NCBI GenBank assembly: GCA_013215945.1
Contig: JABSOM010000012.1
Span: forward strand, 1 to 64,000
Source: Campylobacteraceae bacterium
GTDB taxonomy: Bacteria; Campylobacterota; Campylobacteria; Campylobacterales; Arcobacteraceae
Direction: 5' to 3'
DNA: 64,000 nt
A program made the translations under genes and the position numbers. Below the pieces are notes generated by a model. The model did not search any database. It had not been told where the DNA came from and was given only the letters and a program-made list of their open reading frames with translations. This document shows, in pieces, positions 9,624 to 17,994 of the stretch. Every line of letters starts with the position of its first letter. The stretch's first letter is position 1.

Positions 9624-10154
9624 ATGCAGTTTAAACACATGGCATTTTTTGCAATTATACCCCTACTCGTATTTGTAGCTTGTGATTCAAAAAATAGTAC
9701 AGAAGAAAAAATAAAATACCCCAAAATAAGCTTAACGACGGTAAGAGGCGTAAACTTAGAAATAATTACGAGTGAAAATACTCTGGCATTTAGCAACTAT
9801 CAAAATAAAGCCTTATTAATTAATTTTTTTGCAACCTGGTGCCCTCCTTGTAGAGCAGAGTTTCCACATTTAAATAAATTAAGAGAAAAATACAAAAATG
9901 ATTTTGAAATTATAAACATCTTAGTATCTGATAAGAAAAGTAATGAAGATATGCTTGCTTTTATGAATGAATTTAATATTCAATACCCAACTACCAATGG
10001 AGTAAGTAATGAGCTTTTTGCTCAACATTTAGGAGGAATTAAAACCATTCCAACTATGTATTTATTAAAAAAAGATGGTTCAATTATGGAAAAATACAAA
10101 GGTATGGTTCCTGAAGAAATGTTAGAAAGCGATATACAAAGGGCAATTAAATAA
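9624..10154 (+). CDS. TlpA-like thioredoxin-fold lipoprotein
   Basis: The 176-residue protein has an N-terminal lipoprotein signal with lipobox Cys at residue 20 (VACDSK) and a thioredoxin fold with the active site WCPPC (Cys73 and Cys76). The cis-proline region reads [10 protein letters not shown]. It should face the periplasm as a thiol-disulfide reductase, of the TlpA/ResA group that reduces cysteines in cytochrome c or copper-site assembly; the exact client is not shown. The stop overlaps the ftsY start by one base (TAATG), so the two genes are translationally coupled, a pairing seen in related genomes. Confidence 0.85.
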   Translation: MQFKHMAFFAIIPLLVFVACDSKNSTEEKIKYPKISLTTVRGVNLEIITSENTLAFSNYQNKALLINFFATWCPPCRAEFPHLNKLREKYKNDFEIINILVSDKKSNEDMLAFMNEFNIQYPTTNGVSNELFAQHLGGIKTIPTMYLLKKDGSIMEKYKGMVPEEMLESDIQRAIK

Positions 10155-11275
10155 TGTTTAGTTTTTTTAAGAAAAAAGAAAAGAATAATAATGAGAAACA
10201 AGAAGAACTTCAAGTTCTTTCATCTAACAATGAAAAAAATAAAGAAGAAATAGAAGTTGAAAAAGAAATAGAACAAAATATTTCTCATGCAAATATTAAG
10301 GAAACAAAAGAAGATCTAATAACAGATGATAAAACAGTAAATGGAACTATAAAAAGTACCAAAGAAAGGGATGAAAAAGAGATTCAAAAAAACTTTTTCT
10401 CAAGAGCTTTAGAAAAAACAGTTTCTAATTTTTCTTCTATTATTCCCAAGAAAAAAGAAATTATTTTTTTTAATGAAATTGAAGATGTACTAATTGAAGC
10501 CGATATGGAATACGAAGTGATTGAACAAGTAATGGAAGGTTTTGAGAATTTTATTTCAAGAAAACAACTAAGAGAAAAATTAATTCCTTTATTTGCAGAT
10601 ATGCCTAAAATAGAAGAAGAAAACCTTCCTAAACCTTTTGTTCAATTAATTATTGGCGTTAATGGGGCCGGTAAAACGACCACAATTGCTAAACTTGCGA
10701 ACAGATATAAATCTATGAATAAAAAAGTACTTCTAGGTGCTGGAGATACATTTAGAGCAGCAGCCATTGAACAATTAAGTACCTGGGCTACTAAACTAGA
10801 CATCGCCATAATTAAAACCAAACAAGGTCATGATGCATCAGCAGTTGCTTACGATACTATTTCTTCTGGTATTGCAAAAGACTTTGACAATGTTATAATA
10901 GATACAGCAGGACGTTTGCAAACACAAACAAATCTTTCTAATGAACTTAAAAAAATAGTAAAGGTATGTTCTAAAGCACAAGAGAATGCACCCCATCAAA
11001 AACTAATGATTTTAGATGGTACGCAAGGAAACTCAGCTATTGCACAAGCCAAAGCTTTTCATGAGATGATTGGAATTGATGGAATTATAGTTACAAAACT
11101 AGATGGAACAGCAAAAGGTGGCGCTTTATTTTCAATAGCAAGCCAATTAAAAATCCCTATTTTATATGTAGGAATTGGTGAAAAAGCCACAGATTTAATT
11201 GAATTTTCAGCCGATGCTTTTGTAGATTCTTTATTAGATGGTATTTTTACCAAGGATTTAGAAGATAAAAACTAA
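10154..11275 (+). CDS. ftsY: signal recognition particle receptor FtsY
   Basis: FtsY is the membrane-associated GTPase that docks SRP-bound ribosomes at the Sec translocon. The 373-residue protein has a highly charged N-terminal A region to about residue 75, then the NG domain. GTPase motifs are [10 protein letters not shown] at 168-177, [11 protein letters not shown] (the SRP-family insertion motif), DTAGR and [10 protein letters not shown]. The ATG overlaps the stop of the thioredoxin-like gene. Family membership is certain; the variable acidic N terminus is as expected. Confidence 0.96.
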   Translation: MFSFFKKKEKNNNEKQEELQVLSSNNEKNKEEIEVEKEIEQNISHANIKETKEDLITDDKTVNGTIKSTKERDEKEIQKNFFSRALEKTVSNFSSIIPKKKEIIFFNEIEDVLIEADMEYEVIEQVMEGFENFISRKQLREKLIPLFADMPKIEEENLPKPFVQLIIGVNGAGKTTTIAKLANRYKSMNKKVLLGAGDTFRAAAIEQLSTWATKLDIAIIKTKQGHDASAVAYDTISSGIAKDFDNVIIDTAGRLQTQTNLSNELKKIVKVCSKAQENAPHQKLMILDGTQGNSAIAQAKAFHEMIGIDGIIVTKLDGTAKGGALFSIASQLKIPILYVGIGEKATDLIEFSADAFVDSLLDGIFTKDLEDKN

Positions 11276-11391
11276 GAGATTATTTATAAAAATAATCTTA
11301 AGATAAAAGTGTAAATAAAATAATAATTTAATATTAATTTGATTACACTATTATCCCGACAATTAATATTATATAGTATAAAGGAACAATT

Positions 11392-11895
11392 ATGAGTAAA
11401 ATTGGATTAATCTACGGTAGTGACGGTGGTATGACTGAAGATGTTTGTAAAAGATTAGTAAAAATTTTAGGTGAAGACAATATTGATTTAATAGAAGTAC
11501 AGAATTCTTCTACAGATGAAGTTTCATCTTATGATAAATTAATTCTTGCAAGCTCAACATGGGGTTCAGGAGATTTACAATCAGATTGGGAAGACTTTGA
11601 AGACAATTTAGATGAAATTGACTTTTCAGGTAAAACAGTAGCTTTATTAGGTCTTGGTGATCAAGACGGTTATGGAGATACTTTTGCAGAATCACTTTAT
11701 TTATTACATGAAAAAGTAAAAGCGGCTAATGTTATTGGTCAAACTTCAACTGAAGGTTACGATTATGAAGAATCATTAGCAGTAGTTGATGATATGTTTT
11801 TAGGTTTGGTTATTGATGAAGACAATCAAGATGACTTAACAGACGAAAGACTAGAAGCATGGGCAAATCAAATTAAAGCAGACTTAGGTCTTTAA
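11392..11895 (+). CDS. fldA: flavodoxin
   Basis: Flavodoxin is an FMN electron carrier; in Campylobacterota it takes electrons from pyruvate and 2-oxoglutarate oxidoreductases. The 167-residue protein starts with the FMN phosphate loop (IGLIYGSDGGMTEDVCK). In place of the usual T/S-x-T-G-x-T it reads GSDGGMTE, close to Helicobacter FldA, which has GTDSGNAE. Flavin-binding loops STWGSGDLQSDW and GLGDQDGYGDTF follow. Length and acidic character fit. It has its own strong AAAGGA site and a hairpin terminator, so it is probably a single-gene transcript. Confidence 0.93.
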   Translation: MSKIGLIYGSDGGMTEDVCKRLVKILGEDNIDLIEVQNSSTDEVSSYDKLILASSTWGSGDLQSDWEDFEDNLDEIDFSGKTVALLGLGDQDGYGDTFAESLYLLHEKVKAANVIGQTSTEGYDYEESLAVVDDMFLGLVIDEDNQDDLTDERLEAWANQIKADLGL

Positions 11896-11899
11896 TTTT

Positions 11900-11923
11900 A
11901 AAACAGGATGTAAATCCTGTTTT
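11900..11923 (+). terminator. terminator after flavodoxin
   Basis: A perfect 10-bp stem at 11900-11909 and 11914-11923 with a GTAA tetraloop lies five bases after the flavodoxin stop codon. The descending arm ends in four Ts and is followed by a T-rich stretch, as in a Rho-independent terminator. Confidence 0.85.
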
Positions 11924-12081
11924 AGTTCTTGTTTACTCTCTACTATACATCCCCATTTTTTTAAGCCCTACTCTTTGTATTTATAAGATTTTGCATTAAA
12001 ATAAATCATTTCCCAATTCAATGCATTTTACTATGTAATACAAAGTAAAATGTGATACAATATATTTATCAAAGGATAAAT

Positions 12082-12423
12082 ATGCAAGATGATTATAAAA
12101 AATGGTTAACCCAATTTAGAAAAGGTTATGTAGAACTCTATACTCTCTTGTCTTTAAAAAAGAACTCGCCCATGCATGGTTTAGCCATTCTTAGATTTTT
12201 TGAAAAACATAATTTATCTATAAATGAAGGTACCTTATATCCTTTACTTAATAGAATGGAAACAAATGGCTGGTTAAGTTCTTCATGGAATGTACCAAAA
12301 ATATCTGGCCATCCCAAAAGAGAATATACAATTTCAAAAAAAGGTGAAGAAATTTTGCCTTTACTCTTACTTGCTTACGAAGAACACCATAAAAGTATCA
12401 ATCAAATAATGAAGGAAAAATAA
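12082..12423 (+). CDS. PadR family transcriptional regulator
   Basis: The 113-residue protein has the winged-helix fold of PadR-type regulators: GYVELYTLLSLKK, then HGLAILRFFEKHN and the recognition segment EGTLYPLLNRMETNGWL, which is the family hallmark. The ending PKREYTISKKGEEIL is also typical. The ATG at 12082 has AAAGGA right before it, at the usual distance. Its stop overlaps the next start (TAATG), coupling it to the HAAS-domain membrane protein. PadR/HAAS pairs of this kind are common and the regulator often controls its own pair. The inducing signal is unknown. Confidence 0.88.
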   Translation: MQDDYKKWLTQFRKGYVELYTLLSLKKNSPMHGLAILRFFEKHNLSINEGTLYPLLNRMETNGWLSSSWNVPKISGHPKREYTISKKGEEILPLLLLAYEEHHKSINQIMKEK

Positions 12424-13187
12424 TGAAAACAAATACATATCTTAGTGAATTAAAAAAAGAGTTATCTCTTCTTCCTAAAAAACAAAGAGATGATATTCTA
12501 AAAGAAATATCATCATATATAGATGAAAGTCAAGCCACTTACGAAGATGCAATACAACGTTTTGGATCAGCTTCTGCTTTGGCCCTTTCTTATTTAGAAG
12601 ATAATCCTGAAATAAAAGTAAAAAAAACAGGTACTTTGCCTAAATTACAAAAATTTTTTATTGGACTTTCTGTTTTCTCTATATCTTTGGTTATTCTTGC
12701 ATTTTTTCTTTTCAAATATTTTACGCAAGATGCTTTTGATTACAGCAAATACAATGCAGAAAATATTCAAAATAAAATAACACAAAATTGGACAAACGTA
12801 GAAAATATAAAGAATATTGAAGTGCATCAAGCGAACGCAGTAATGTATTGGAGTAAAAATAATATTTCTAAATATTCATGCTCAAAAGAAGTAAGCTTTG
12901 TCAAAGAAAATACACTAATAGTGAAACAAAATACGTGTTATTTTATACTCCCTAAAAAAATGTTTCATATTACTGCTTTTCAAGCTGACATAACCTTGAT
13001 TGAGCCTTTATATGAAACAGCTGTGAAAATTGAACAAGCAGAGTTACGAATTTGGGAAAATGCTAAAGAATATGAATATATATTTAAAAAAGAACACAGT
13101 AATATAAAATCTTTAAAATCTGTAAAAGGAAATATCGTAATTAGTATTGATGCTTTTCAAGCACATGTAAATAAATACGAATACTAA
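12423..13187 (+). CDS. HAAS/DUF1700-type membrane protein
   Basis: The 254-residue protein opens with a HAAS-like helical domain of the DUF1700 type (YLSELKKELSLLPKKQRDDI, then YEDAIQRFGSA), followed by one membrane helix at about residues 76-98. The rest, about 150 residues, is a beta-rich domain outside the membrane that I do not recognise. It is translated together with the PadR regulator. In such pairs the HAAS protein is thought to act as a membrane partner of the regulator, which remains an inference here. It converges on the esterase gene with a four-base overlap. Confidence 0.7.
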   Translation: MKTNTYLSELKKELSLLPKKQRDDILKEISSYIDESQATYEDAIQRFGSASALALSYLEDNPEIKVKKTGTLPKLQKFFIGLSVFSISLVILAFFLFKYFTQDAFDYSKYNAENIQNKITQNWTNVENIKNIEVHQANAVMYWSKNNISKYSCSKEVSFVKENTLIVKQNTCYFILPKKMFHITAFQADITLIEPLYETAVKIEQAELRIWENAKEYEYIFKKEHSNIKSLKSVKGNIVISIDAFQAHVNKYEY

Positions 13188-13738
13188 GATTTAAAAAAAT
13201 CATTTATAGTTTTGAAATATTTATGAATATTTTCAAAACTGTGATTTCCACCCTCTTCTATATACATAAGACTTCCTTTTAAAAATAATTCAGCTTCTTT
13301 ATAATCCAATACTTCATCCTCTTTTTGAAGTAAAAGAAGAAAATCCTTTGTATTCTTAAGATTCTTTTGTTCCAAATTTTTTAAAAATTCTAAATGTTCT
13401 TTTTTTACTTCAAATAAAGAATTGTCGTAATAATTTGTTTGCATTCCAATTTTTTCTAATGTTTTAGAAGGATAAATTGCAGGATTAATTAATACTGCTT
13501 TTATTTTATATTTATTGGCTAAATACATACAATAAAAACCTCCTAAAGAGGATCCAATTAAACGTACTTTCTCATTTTTATGCAATAACATTTCAATAAT
13601 TTGCTCCAAGGTATTAAGTGCTAAACATGGGACATATGACAAAGAAGGTATAAGAATATCTTCTTTATACTTCTTTTTAAAAAGTTTTGCTTTGTTTCCA
13701 AAACCACTGGATGCAAAACCATGGATATAAATTATCAT
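13184..13738 (-). CDS. YqiA-like alpha/beta hydrolase (esterase)
   Basis: The 184-residue protein is a short alpha/beta hydrolase of the YqiA/YcfP (UPF0227) group. It begins IIYIHGFASSG, whose HG forms the oxyanion region; the nucleophile elbow is GSSLGGFY with Ser near 83. The acidic residue is likely in KEDEVLDY, and the catalytic His in GGNHSFEN. Escherichia coli YqiA hydrolyses short acyl esters and CoA thioesters; the natural substrate here is unknown. No signal peptide is seen, so it is cytoplasmic. Confidence 0.82.
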   Translation of the reverse strand: MIIYIHGFASSGFGNKAKLFKKKYKEDILIPSLSYVPCLALNTLEQIIEMLLHKNEKVRLIGSSLGGFYCMYLANKYKIKAVLINPAIYPSKTLEKIGMQTNYYDNSLFEVKKEHLEFLKNLEQKNLKNTKDFLLLLQKEDEVLDYKEAELFLKGSLMYIEEGGNHSFENIHKYFKTINDFFKS

Positions 13739-13838
13739 TGTTTCTCTTTTTTGTATTTTATTTCTATTTGTAATGTTTTTTAATCTTAGGTAAATTATAT
13801 TGTATTATCCTTATAATAAGAAAAAACAGAGGGTTATT

Positions 13839-15188
13839 ATGGCGAAAAAAAAAGTATCTTTATTTGAATGTCAACATTGTGGAACACAAGTTGGCAAATG
13901 GTTAGGAAAATGTCCTGATTGTGGGGGATGGGATAGTTTTATTGAACTCTCAAGCGCTCAACAAGAAGTTTTAGAACAAACCAAGAAAATTGTTTCTACA
14001 AAAATAAAAGCTACTGCTATTACCGATGTAAAACAAGACAATATTATTCGTTTTTCCTCTTATAATGACGAATTTGATTTAGTTTTGGGAGGAGGAATAG
14101 TTCCTGGTTCTTTGACTTTAATAGGGGGAAGTCCAGGCGTTGGAAAATCTACGCTCTTATTAAAAGTAGCTGGTTCAATTGCAAAAAATGGGAAAAAAGT
14201 TCTTTATGTTTCAGGTGAAGAAAGCATGGGACAAATCAAACTAAGAGCCAATAGACTGGATGCTAATCATCAAAATCTGTTTTTATTTCCAGAAATCAAA
14301 TTAGAAGAAATACAAGATGAGTTATTAAGACAAGACTATGCAGTAGTTATTATTGATTCTATACAAACTATGTATTCAAGTAATCTTACAAGCTCCCCAG
14401 GTTCTGTAACACAAGTTAAAGAAATTACTTTTGAATTAATGAGAAAAGCAAAAGAGAGTGATATTTCTATGTTTATTATTGGACATATTACAAAAGATGG
14501 TGCAATTGCAGGTCCAAGAGTGTTAGAACATATGGTTGATACGGTTTTATATTTTGAAGGAGAAGCTTCAAAAGAGTTAAGAATGTTACGTTCTTTTAAA
14601 AACAGATTCGGCTCAACGAGTGAAATTGGTATTTTTGAGATGACCAATGAAGGTTTGCTGTCTGCTAAAGATATATCCTCAAAATTCTTTGACAAAAGTA
14701 AATCTCAAGCAGGTTCTGCTTTAACAGTAGCAATTGAAGGTACTCGCTCACTTATTCTTGAAGTTCAAGCCCTCGTTTGTGATTCTAATTTTCCTAATCC
14801 CAAACGTTCATCTACTGGTTTTGATATTTCACGCTTAAATATGCTTTTGGCATTGCTTGAAAAAAAGCTTGATTTACCTTTGAATAACTATGATGTTTTT
14901 ATTAATATTTCTGGTGGAATCAAAATCAAAGAAAGTTCTGCTGATTTAGCTGTGATTGCAGCTATTATCTCTTCTTTTAGAGACAGACCTATTTCAAAAG
15001 AATCTGTTTTTATTGGAGAAGTCTCTTTAACCGGTGAAATAAAAGATGTATATTCCATGGATTTACGCTTAAAAGAAGCCCAAGCCCAAGGTATAAAAAA
15101 AGCTATCATTGCAAAAAAACCCAAGATAAAACTAAAACTAACTACCTATGATGTAGATGAAGTTTATAAAATGCTGGAACTATTTTAA
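13839..15188 (+). CDS. radA: DNA repair protein RadA
   Basis: RadA (Sms) is a RecA-like ATPase that helps branch migration and processing of recombination intermediates. The 449-residue protein has a four-cysteine zinc finger at its N terminus (CQHCG and CPDCGGW), Walker A GGSPGVGKST at about 96-105, the RadA-specific motif KNRFG (in SFKNRFGSTSEIGIF), and a C-terminal Lon-protease-like domain. The start is the ATG at 13839, directly before the family N terminus (MAKKK). The open frame further upstream is not family-like. Confidence 0.96.
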   Translation: MAKKKVSLFECQHCGTQVGKWLGKCPDCGGWDSFIELSSAQQEVLEQTKKIVSTKIKATAITDVKQDNIIRFSSYNDEFDLVLGGGIVPGSLTLIGGSPGVGKSTLLLKVAGSIAKNGKKVLYVSGEESMGQIKLRANRLDANHQNLFLFPEIKLEEIQDELLRQDYAVVIIDSIQTMYSSNLTSSPGSVTQVKEITFELMRKAKESDISMFIIGHITKDGAIAGPRVLEHMVDTVLYFEGEASKELRMLRSFKNRFGSTSEIGIFEMTNEGLLSAKDISSKFFDKSKSQAGSALTVAIEGTRSLILEVQALVCDSNFPNPKRSSTGFDISRLNMLLALLEKKLDLPLNNYDVFINISGGIKIKESSADLAVIAAIISSFRDRPISKESVFIGEVSLTGEIKDVYSMDLRLKEAQAQGIKKAIIAKKPKIKLKLTTYDVDEVYKMLELF

Positions 15189-15267
15189 GCGCCTAAAAAT
15201 ACTTCATTTTTTTAATCTCTTACTTTATAACTTTTCGATATAATTGCGAAAAATTATAAGGTAGATT

Positions 15268-15687
15268 TTGATTGATATTGACAACCAAAGTACATTCGAT
15301 TTTAAACCTCACTTATGTGAGAAAATATTAAAAAGTCTTAGTGATAAAAGCATAGAGCTTATTATCTGTGACAATTCATATATACAAGACCTTAACAATG
15401 AACACAGACAAAAAGATAAAGCGACGGATGTTTTATCTTTTCCTCTGGAGTTTGACTTTCCCAATATGCCTCTTGGCTCAATAGTAATTTCATATGATTT
15501 CGTAAAAGAAAAAGCTTCTTTATATAAACACAAAGAAGAAGAAGAATTTACTCTCTTATTTATACATGGTTTATTGCATCTTTTAGGTTATGATCATGAA
15601 ATAGATAATGGAAAACAAAGAGATAAAGAAGAAGAACTTATAAAAGAATTTAATTTACCAAATAGTTTAATAATAAGGAACCAATAA
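15268..15687 (+). CDS. ybeY: endoribonuclease YbeY
   Basis: YbeY is a zinc endoribonuclease needed for 16S rRNA 3' end maturation and ribosome quality control. The 139-residue protein has the metal-binding motif HGLLHLLGYDHE (three histidines), and RQKDKATDVLSFP, which is near-universal in the family. The start is TTG at 15268, with AAGG 8 bases upstream. It lies 80 bases after radA and just before the antiporter gene, and is likely part of that transcript. Confidence 0.93.
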   Translation: MIDIDNQSTFDFKPHLCEKILKSLSDKSIELIICDNSYIQDLNNEHRQKDKATDVLSFPLEFDFPNMPLGSIVISYDFVKEKASLYKHKEEEEFTLLFIHGLLHLLGYDHEIDNGKQRDKEEELIKEFNLPNSLIIRNQ

Positions 15688-15688
15688 A

Positions 15689-16603
15689 ATGGATATTGTA
15701 ATATTTATTCTTGCCATGACGGCGCTTGTTTTTGGAGCAGACTTTATAATCAATCAAAGTGAAAAAATTGCACTGCATTATAAAATTTCACCTTTTGTTA
15801 TAGGAGCTACTCTTGTTGCCCTAGGTACTTCTTTACCTGAAATGGCTGTTTCGGTATCTGCATCCTTACATGGAAGTGGTGACATTGCAGTTGCAAATGT
15901 AATTGGAAGTACTATTTTTAATATTTCCCTTGTATTGGGTACGGTATTTTTAATTGCTAAAAATATCAATCCAAGCAGAGATATTTTTGCAAAAGATTCT
16001 GCCTGGTCATTATTTCCTATTCTAATTTTTATTTTAATGTCAATTGATGGGCAATTAACTGCATTTGATGGTGTCTTATTTTTAATATTAATGGCATCTT
16101 ATTTGGCTTTTTTAATTTCATCCAATCAAGTAGAAGAATCACATGAAGATGATAAAGAAAAATTTGCCTGGGGAAAAGCTTCATTTTTTTTAATTATTGG
16201 TTTTCTACTTACAATAGGAGGGGCTGATTTTGCTATTTCTAGTGCTTCTAATATTGCAAGAGAATTTGGAATAAGTGAATGGATTATTGGCTTATTTTTA
16301 GTTGCTTTTGGTACGTCTTTACCAGAACTTACTATTTCAATAAAAGCTGCTTTAAATAATAATGCAGATTTAGCTATTGGAAATATTATAGGTTCAAATG
16401 TTGCAAACTTTACAATGGTATTAGGAATAGCTTCTATTGTTAATCCTTTGAACGTGGATTTAAGCGCTTATTTCTTTGATATTGCGGCTGCTTTTATACT
16501 CTCTTTAATGTTGGTATTTATAACAGCAAACAGGTTATATAATAGAAGTGCGGGAATTGTATTAATGGTAGTACTTGCTTTAGTTATAAACAATGGTTTC
16601 TAA
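15689..16603 (+). CDS. calcium/sodium antiporter (CaCA family, YrbG-like)
   Basis: This 304-residue membrane protein has the duplicated alpha repeats of the cation/Ca2+ exchanger superfamily: GATLVALGTSLPEMAVS with VIGSTIFNISLVLG in the first half, and LVAFGTSLPELTISI with IIGSNVANFTMVLGI in the second. Both repeats hold the conserved acidic residue in GTSLPE. It has about ten membrane segments in the inner membrane and probably exports Ca2+ in exchange for Na+ or H+. It begins right after ybeY and ends in the terminator shared with the PerR-like gene. Confidence 0.9.
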   Translation: MDIVIFILAMTALVFGADFIINQSEKIALHYKISPFVIGATLVALGTSLPEMAVSVSASLHGSGDIAVANVIGSTIFNISLVLGTVFLIAKNINPSRDIFAKDSAWSLFPILIFILMSIDGQLTAFDGVLFLILMASYLAFLISSNQVEESHEDDKEKFAWGKASFFLIIGFLLTIGGADFAISSASNIAREFGISEWIIGLFLVAFGTSLPELTISIKAALNNNADLAIGNIIGSNVANFTMVLGIASIVNPLNVDLSAYFFDIAAAFILSLMLVFITANRLYNRSAGIVLMVVLALVINNGF

Positions 16604-16627
16604 ATAAAGGTAGTTACCTTTATTTAG
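16600..16627. terminator. bidirectional terminator between antiporter and perR-like gene
   Basis: A 12-bp perfect stem (16600-16611 and 16616-16627) with an AGTT loop covers the stop codons of both convergent genes. A- and T-rich flanks support termination in either direction. Confidence 0.8.
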
Positions 16628-17024
16628 AAGCACAGGTTTTACAAATACCTGTGAAACATAAAGAAGTTTTTTCAATTTCAAAACTGGAATTTGAAGCTAC
16701 TTCTTTCATTAAGTTTTGCAAAGAAAAATCCATATCTTCAATTTCTCCACAAGTAGAACAAATAGTATGAGCATGATCTTTTTTACTTAATTCAAAAACA
16801 GATTTTTTATGTTCAATCTTAACTTCATCAACAAATACTTTTTCAATCATTGCATTAATATTCTTATAAATAGTTGCCAAAGAAATACTTGGGAACTTTA
16901 CTAATAATACTTGGTATAAAGAATCAATATTCATATGCCCATGTTTATGTAATTCATCAACAATAGCAATTCGTTGTGGGGTTACTTTAAGGTTATAATC
17001 TTTTAAAAGCTTCGTATAATTCAT
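16620..17024 (-). CDS. perR: Fur family regulator, probably PerR
   Basis: The 134-residue protein is a Fur-family metal-dependent repressor. The winged helix holds YNLKVTPQRIAIVDELHKHG and SISLATIYKNINAM; the regulatory part has the HAHTICSTCGEIEDMDF metal site and a second C-x2-C pair (CKTC) at the end, the structural zinc site. It is divergent from the desulforubrerythrin gene, a peroxide-defence partner. That context, plus the similar short length, argues for the peroxide-sensing PerR branch rather than iron-sensing Fur, though sequence alone does not settle it. Confidence 0.8.
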   Translation of the reverse strand: MNYTKLLKDYNLKVTPQRIAIVDELHKHGHMNIDSLYQVLLVKFPSISLATIYKNINAMIEKVFVDEVKIEHKKSVFELSKKDHAHTICSTCGEIEDMDFSLQNLMKEVASNSSFEIEKTSLCFTGICKTCASK

Positions 17025-17141
17025 AATTTAACTCCAATATAGCGCGATAATACAATAAATAAGTGTAAATAGCAAATTATTCTAAATACAAACTTAATTA
17101 ATTATATAGCCTTATTTATAAATGTTTAATTAGGGATATAT

Positions 17142-17157
17142 ATTATTAGGTAATAAT
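17142..17157. promoter_or_regulatory. AT-rich inverted repeat in perR-rubrerythrin gap
   Basis: ATTATTA-GG-TAATAAT is a perfect 7-2-7 inverted repeat about 40 bases left of the Fur/PerR-like box. It may be a second binding site for the same repressor or for another regulator. In such AT-rich DNA chance palindromes are common, hence the low score. Confidence 0.35.
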
Positions 17158-17195
17158 AATTTTCCTTTAAGTATTTTAGGACTATAATTATCAAA

Positions 17196-17210
17196 GGATA
17201 ATTATTATCC
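17196..17210. promoter_or_regulatory. Fur/PerR-type operator, 7-1-7 palindrome
   Basis: GGATAATTATTATCC is a perfect 7-1-7 inverted repeat that differs from the classic Fur box core (TGATAATNATTATCA) only in its two outer bases. It lies about 80 bases upstream of the desulforubrerythrin start and in the gap shared with the PerR-like gene. A second, overlapping inverted repeat (17184-17192 with 17197-17205, ATAATTATC and its complement) extends it leftward. Together they look like a double or extended Fur-family site. Confidence 0.7.
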
Positions 17211-17288
17211 TTAAGTGAGAAGAATGTATTATAATAAATAAACTTATTTAGTTATGATATTGAATATTAAACCCCTAAAGGAAAATAG

Positions 17289-17942
17289 ATGAAACAATAT
17301 GAATTATATAAATGTTCTACCTGTGGTAGTGAAGTTGAAGTACAAGTTACGGGAAAAGGAAATTTATCCTGTTGTAATAAAGACATGGAAAATATTACTA
17401 AAAGTTTGACACAAGTTGTTTTACTTAAAGCTTTTGCAGGTGAGTCTATGGCTAGAAATAAATATGAATATTATGCAAAAATAGCCCAAAAAGAAGGATA
17501 TAGAGATATTGCAGAACATTTTCAAAGAGCTGCCAATAATGAAAAAGTACATGCTAAACTTGAATTAAAGCTTTATAATAATTTAACAATAGAAAAAGAC
17601 TTTGGAAATACAAAAGAAAACTTACGCGAAGCAATCGAAGGTGAAGCCTATGAAAATATAACTATGTATCCTGATTTTTCAGCCATTGCAAAAGAAGAAG
17701 GACATAAAGAAGCAGCACGAATACTTGCTGGTATTGGAAAAATAGAGATAGAGCATGAAAACATGTATAGAATGCTTTTAGAAAGATTGGAAAATGATGA
17801 AGAACACTTAAGCTCAAATAAAGATGAAGAATGGATTTGTGAAGTCTGTGGACATGTACACAGAGGGAAAAAACCACCTAAAATCTGTCCCGTATGTGCT
17901 CACCCACAAGAATATCAATCACGTTTAAACAGTAAAAAATAG
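17289..17942 (+). CDS. desulforubrerythrin (three-domain rubrerythrin)
   Basis: The 217-residue protein has three iron domains in order. The N terminus is a desulforedoxin-like knuckle (Cys9, Cys12, Cys28, Cys29). The middle is a four-helix ferritin-like di-iron domain with metal ligands around Glu52, Glu85-x2-His88, Glu119 and Glu153/His156. The C terminus is a rubredoxin domain (Cys184, Cys187, Cys200, Cys203). This layout matches Campylobacter jejuni DRbr (Rrc), which reduces hydrogen peroxide with NAD(P)H-derived electrons. It acts in the cytoplasm. The divergent PerR-like gene and the Fur-type box upstream suggest peroxide-responsive control. Confidence 0.93.
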   Translation: MKQYELYKCSTCGSEVEVQVTGKGNLSCCNKDMENITKSLTQVVLLKAFAGESMARNKYEYYAKIAQKEGYRDIAEHFQRAANNEKVHAKLELKLYNNLTIEKDFGNTKENLREAIEGEAYENITMYPDFSAIAKEEGHKEAARILAGIGKIEIEHENMYRMLLERLENDEEHLSSNKDEEWICEVCGHVHRGKKPPKICPVCAHPQEYQSRLNSKK

Positions 17943-17994
17943 TTTTTTAAAATAAAGAAAAGTCACTTTTTGTTAGTATTGGGTAAAATGACAG

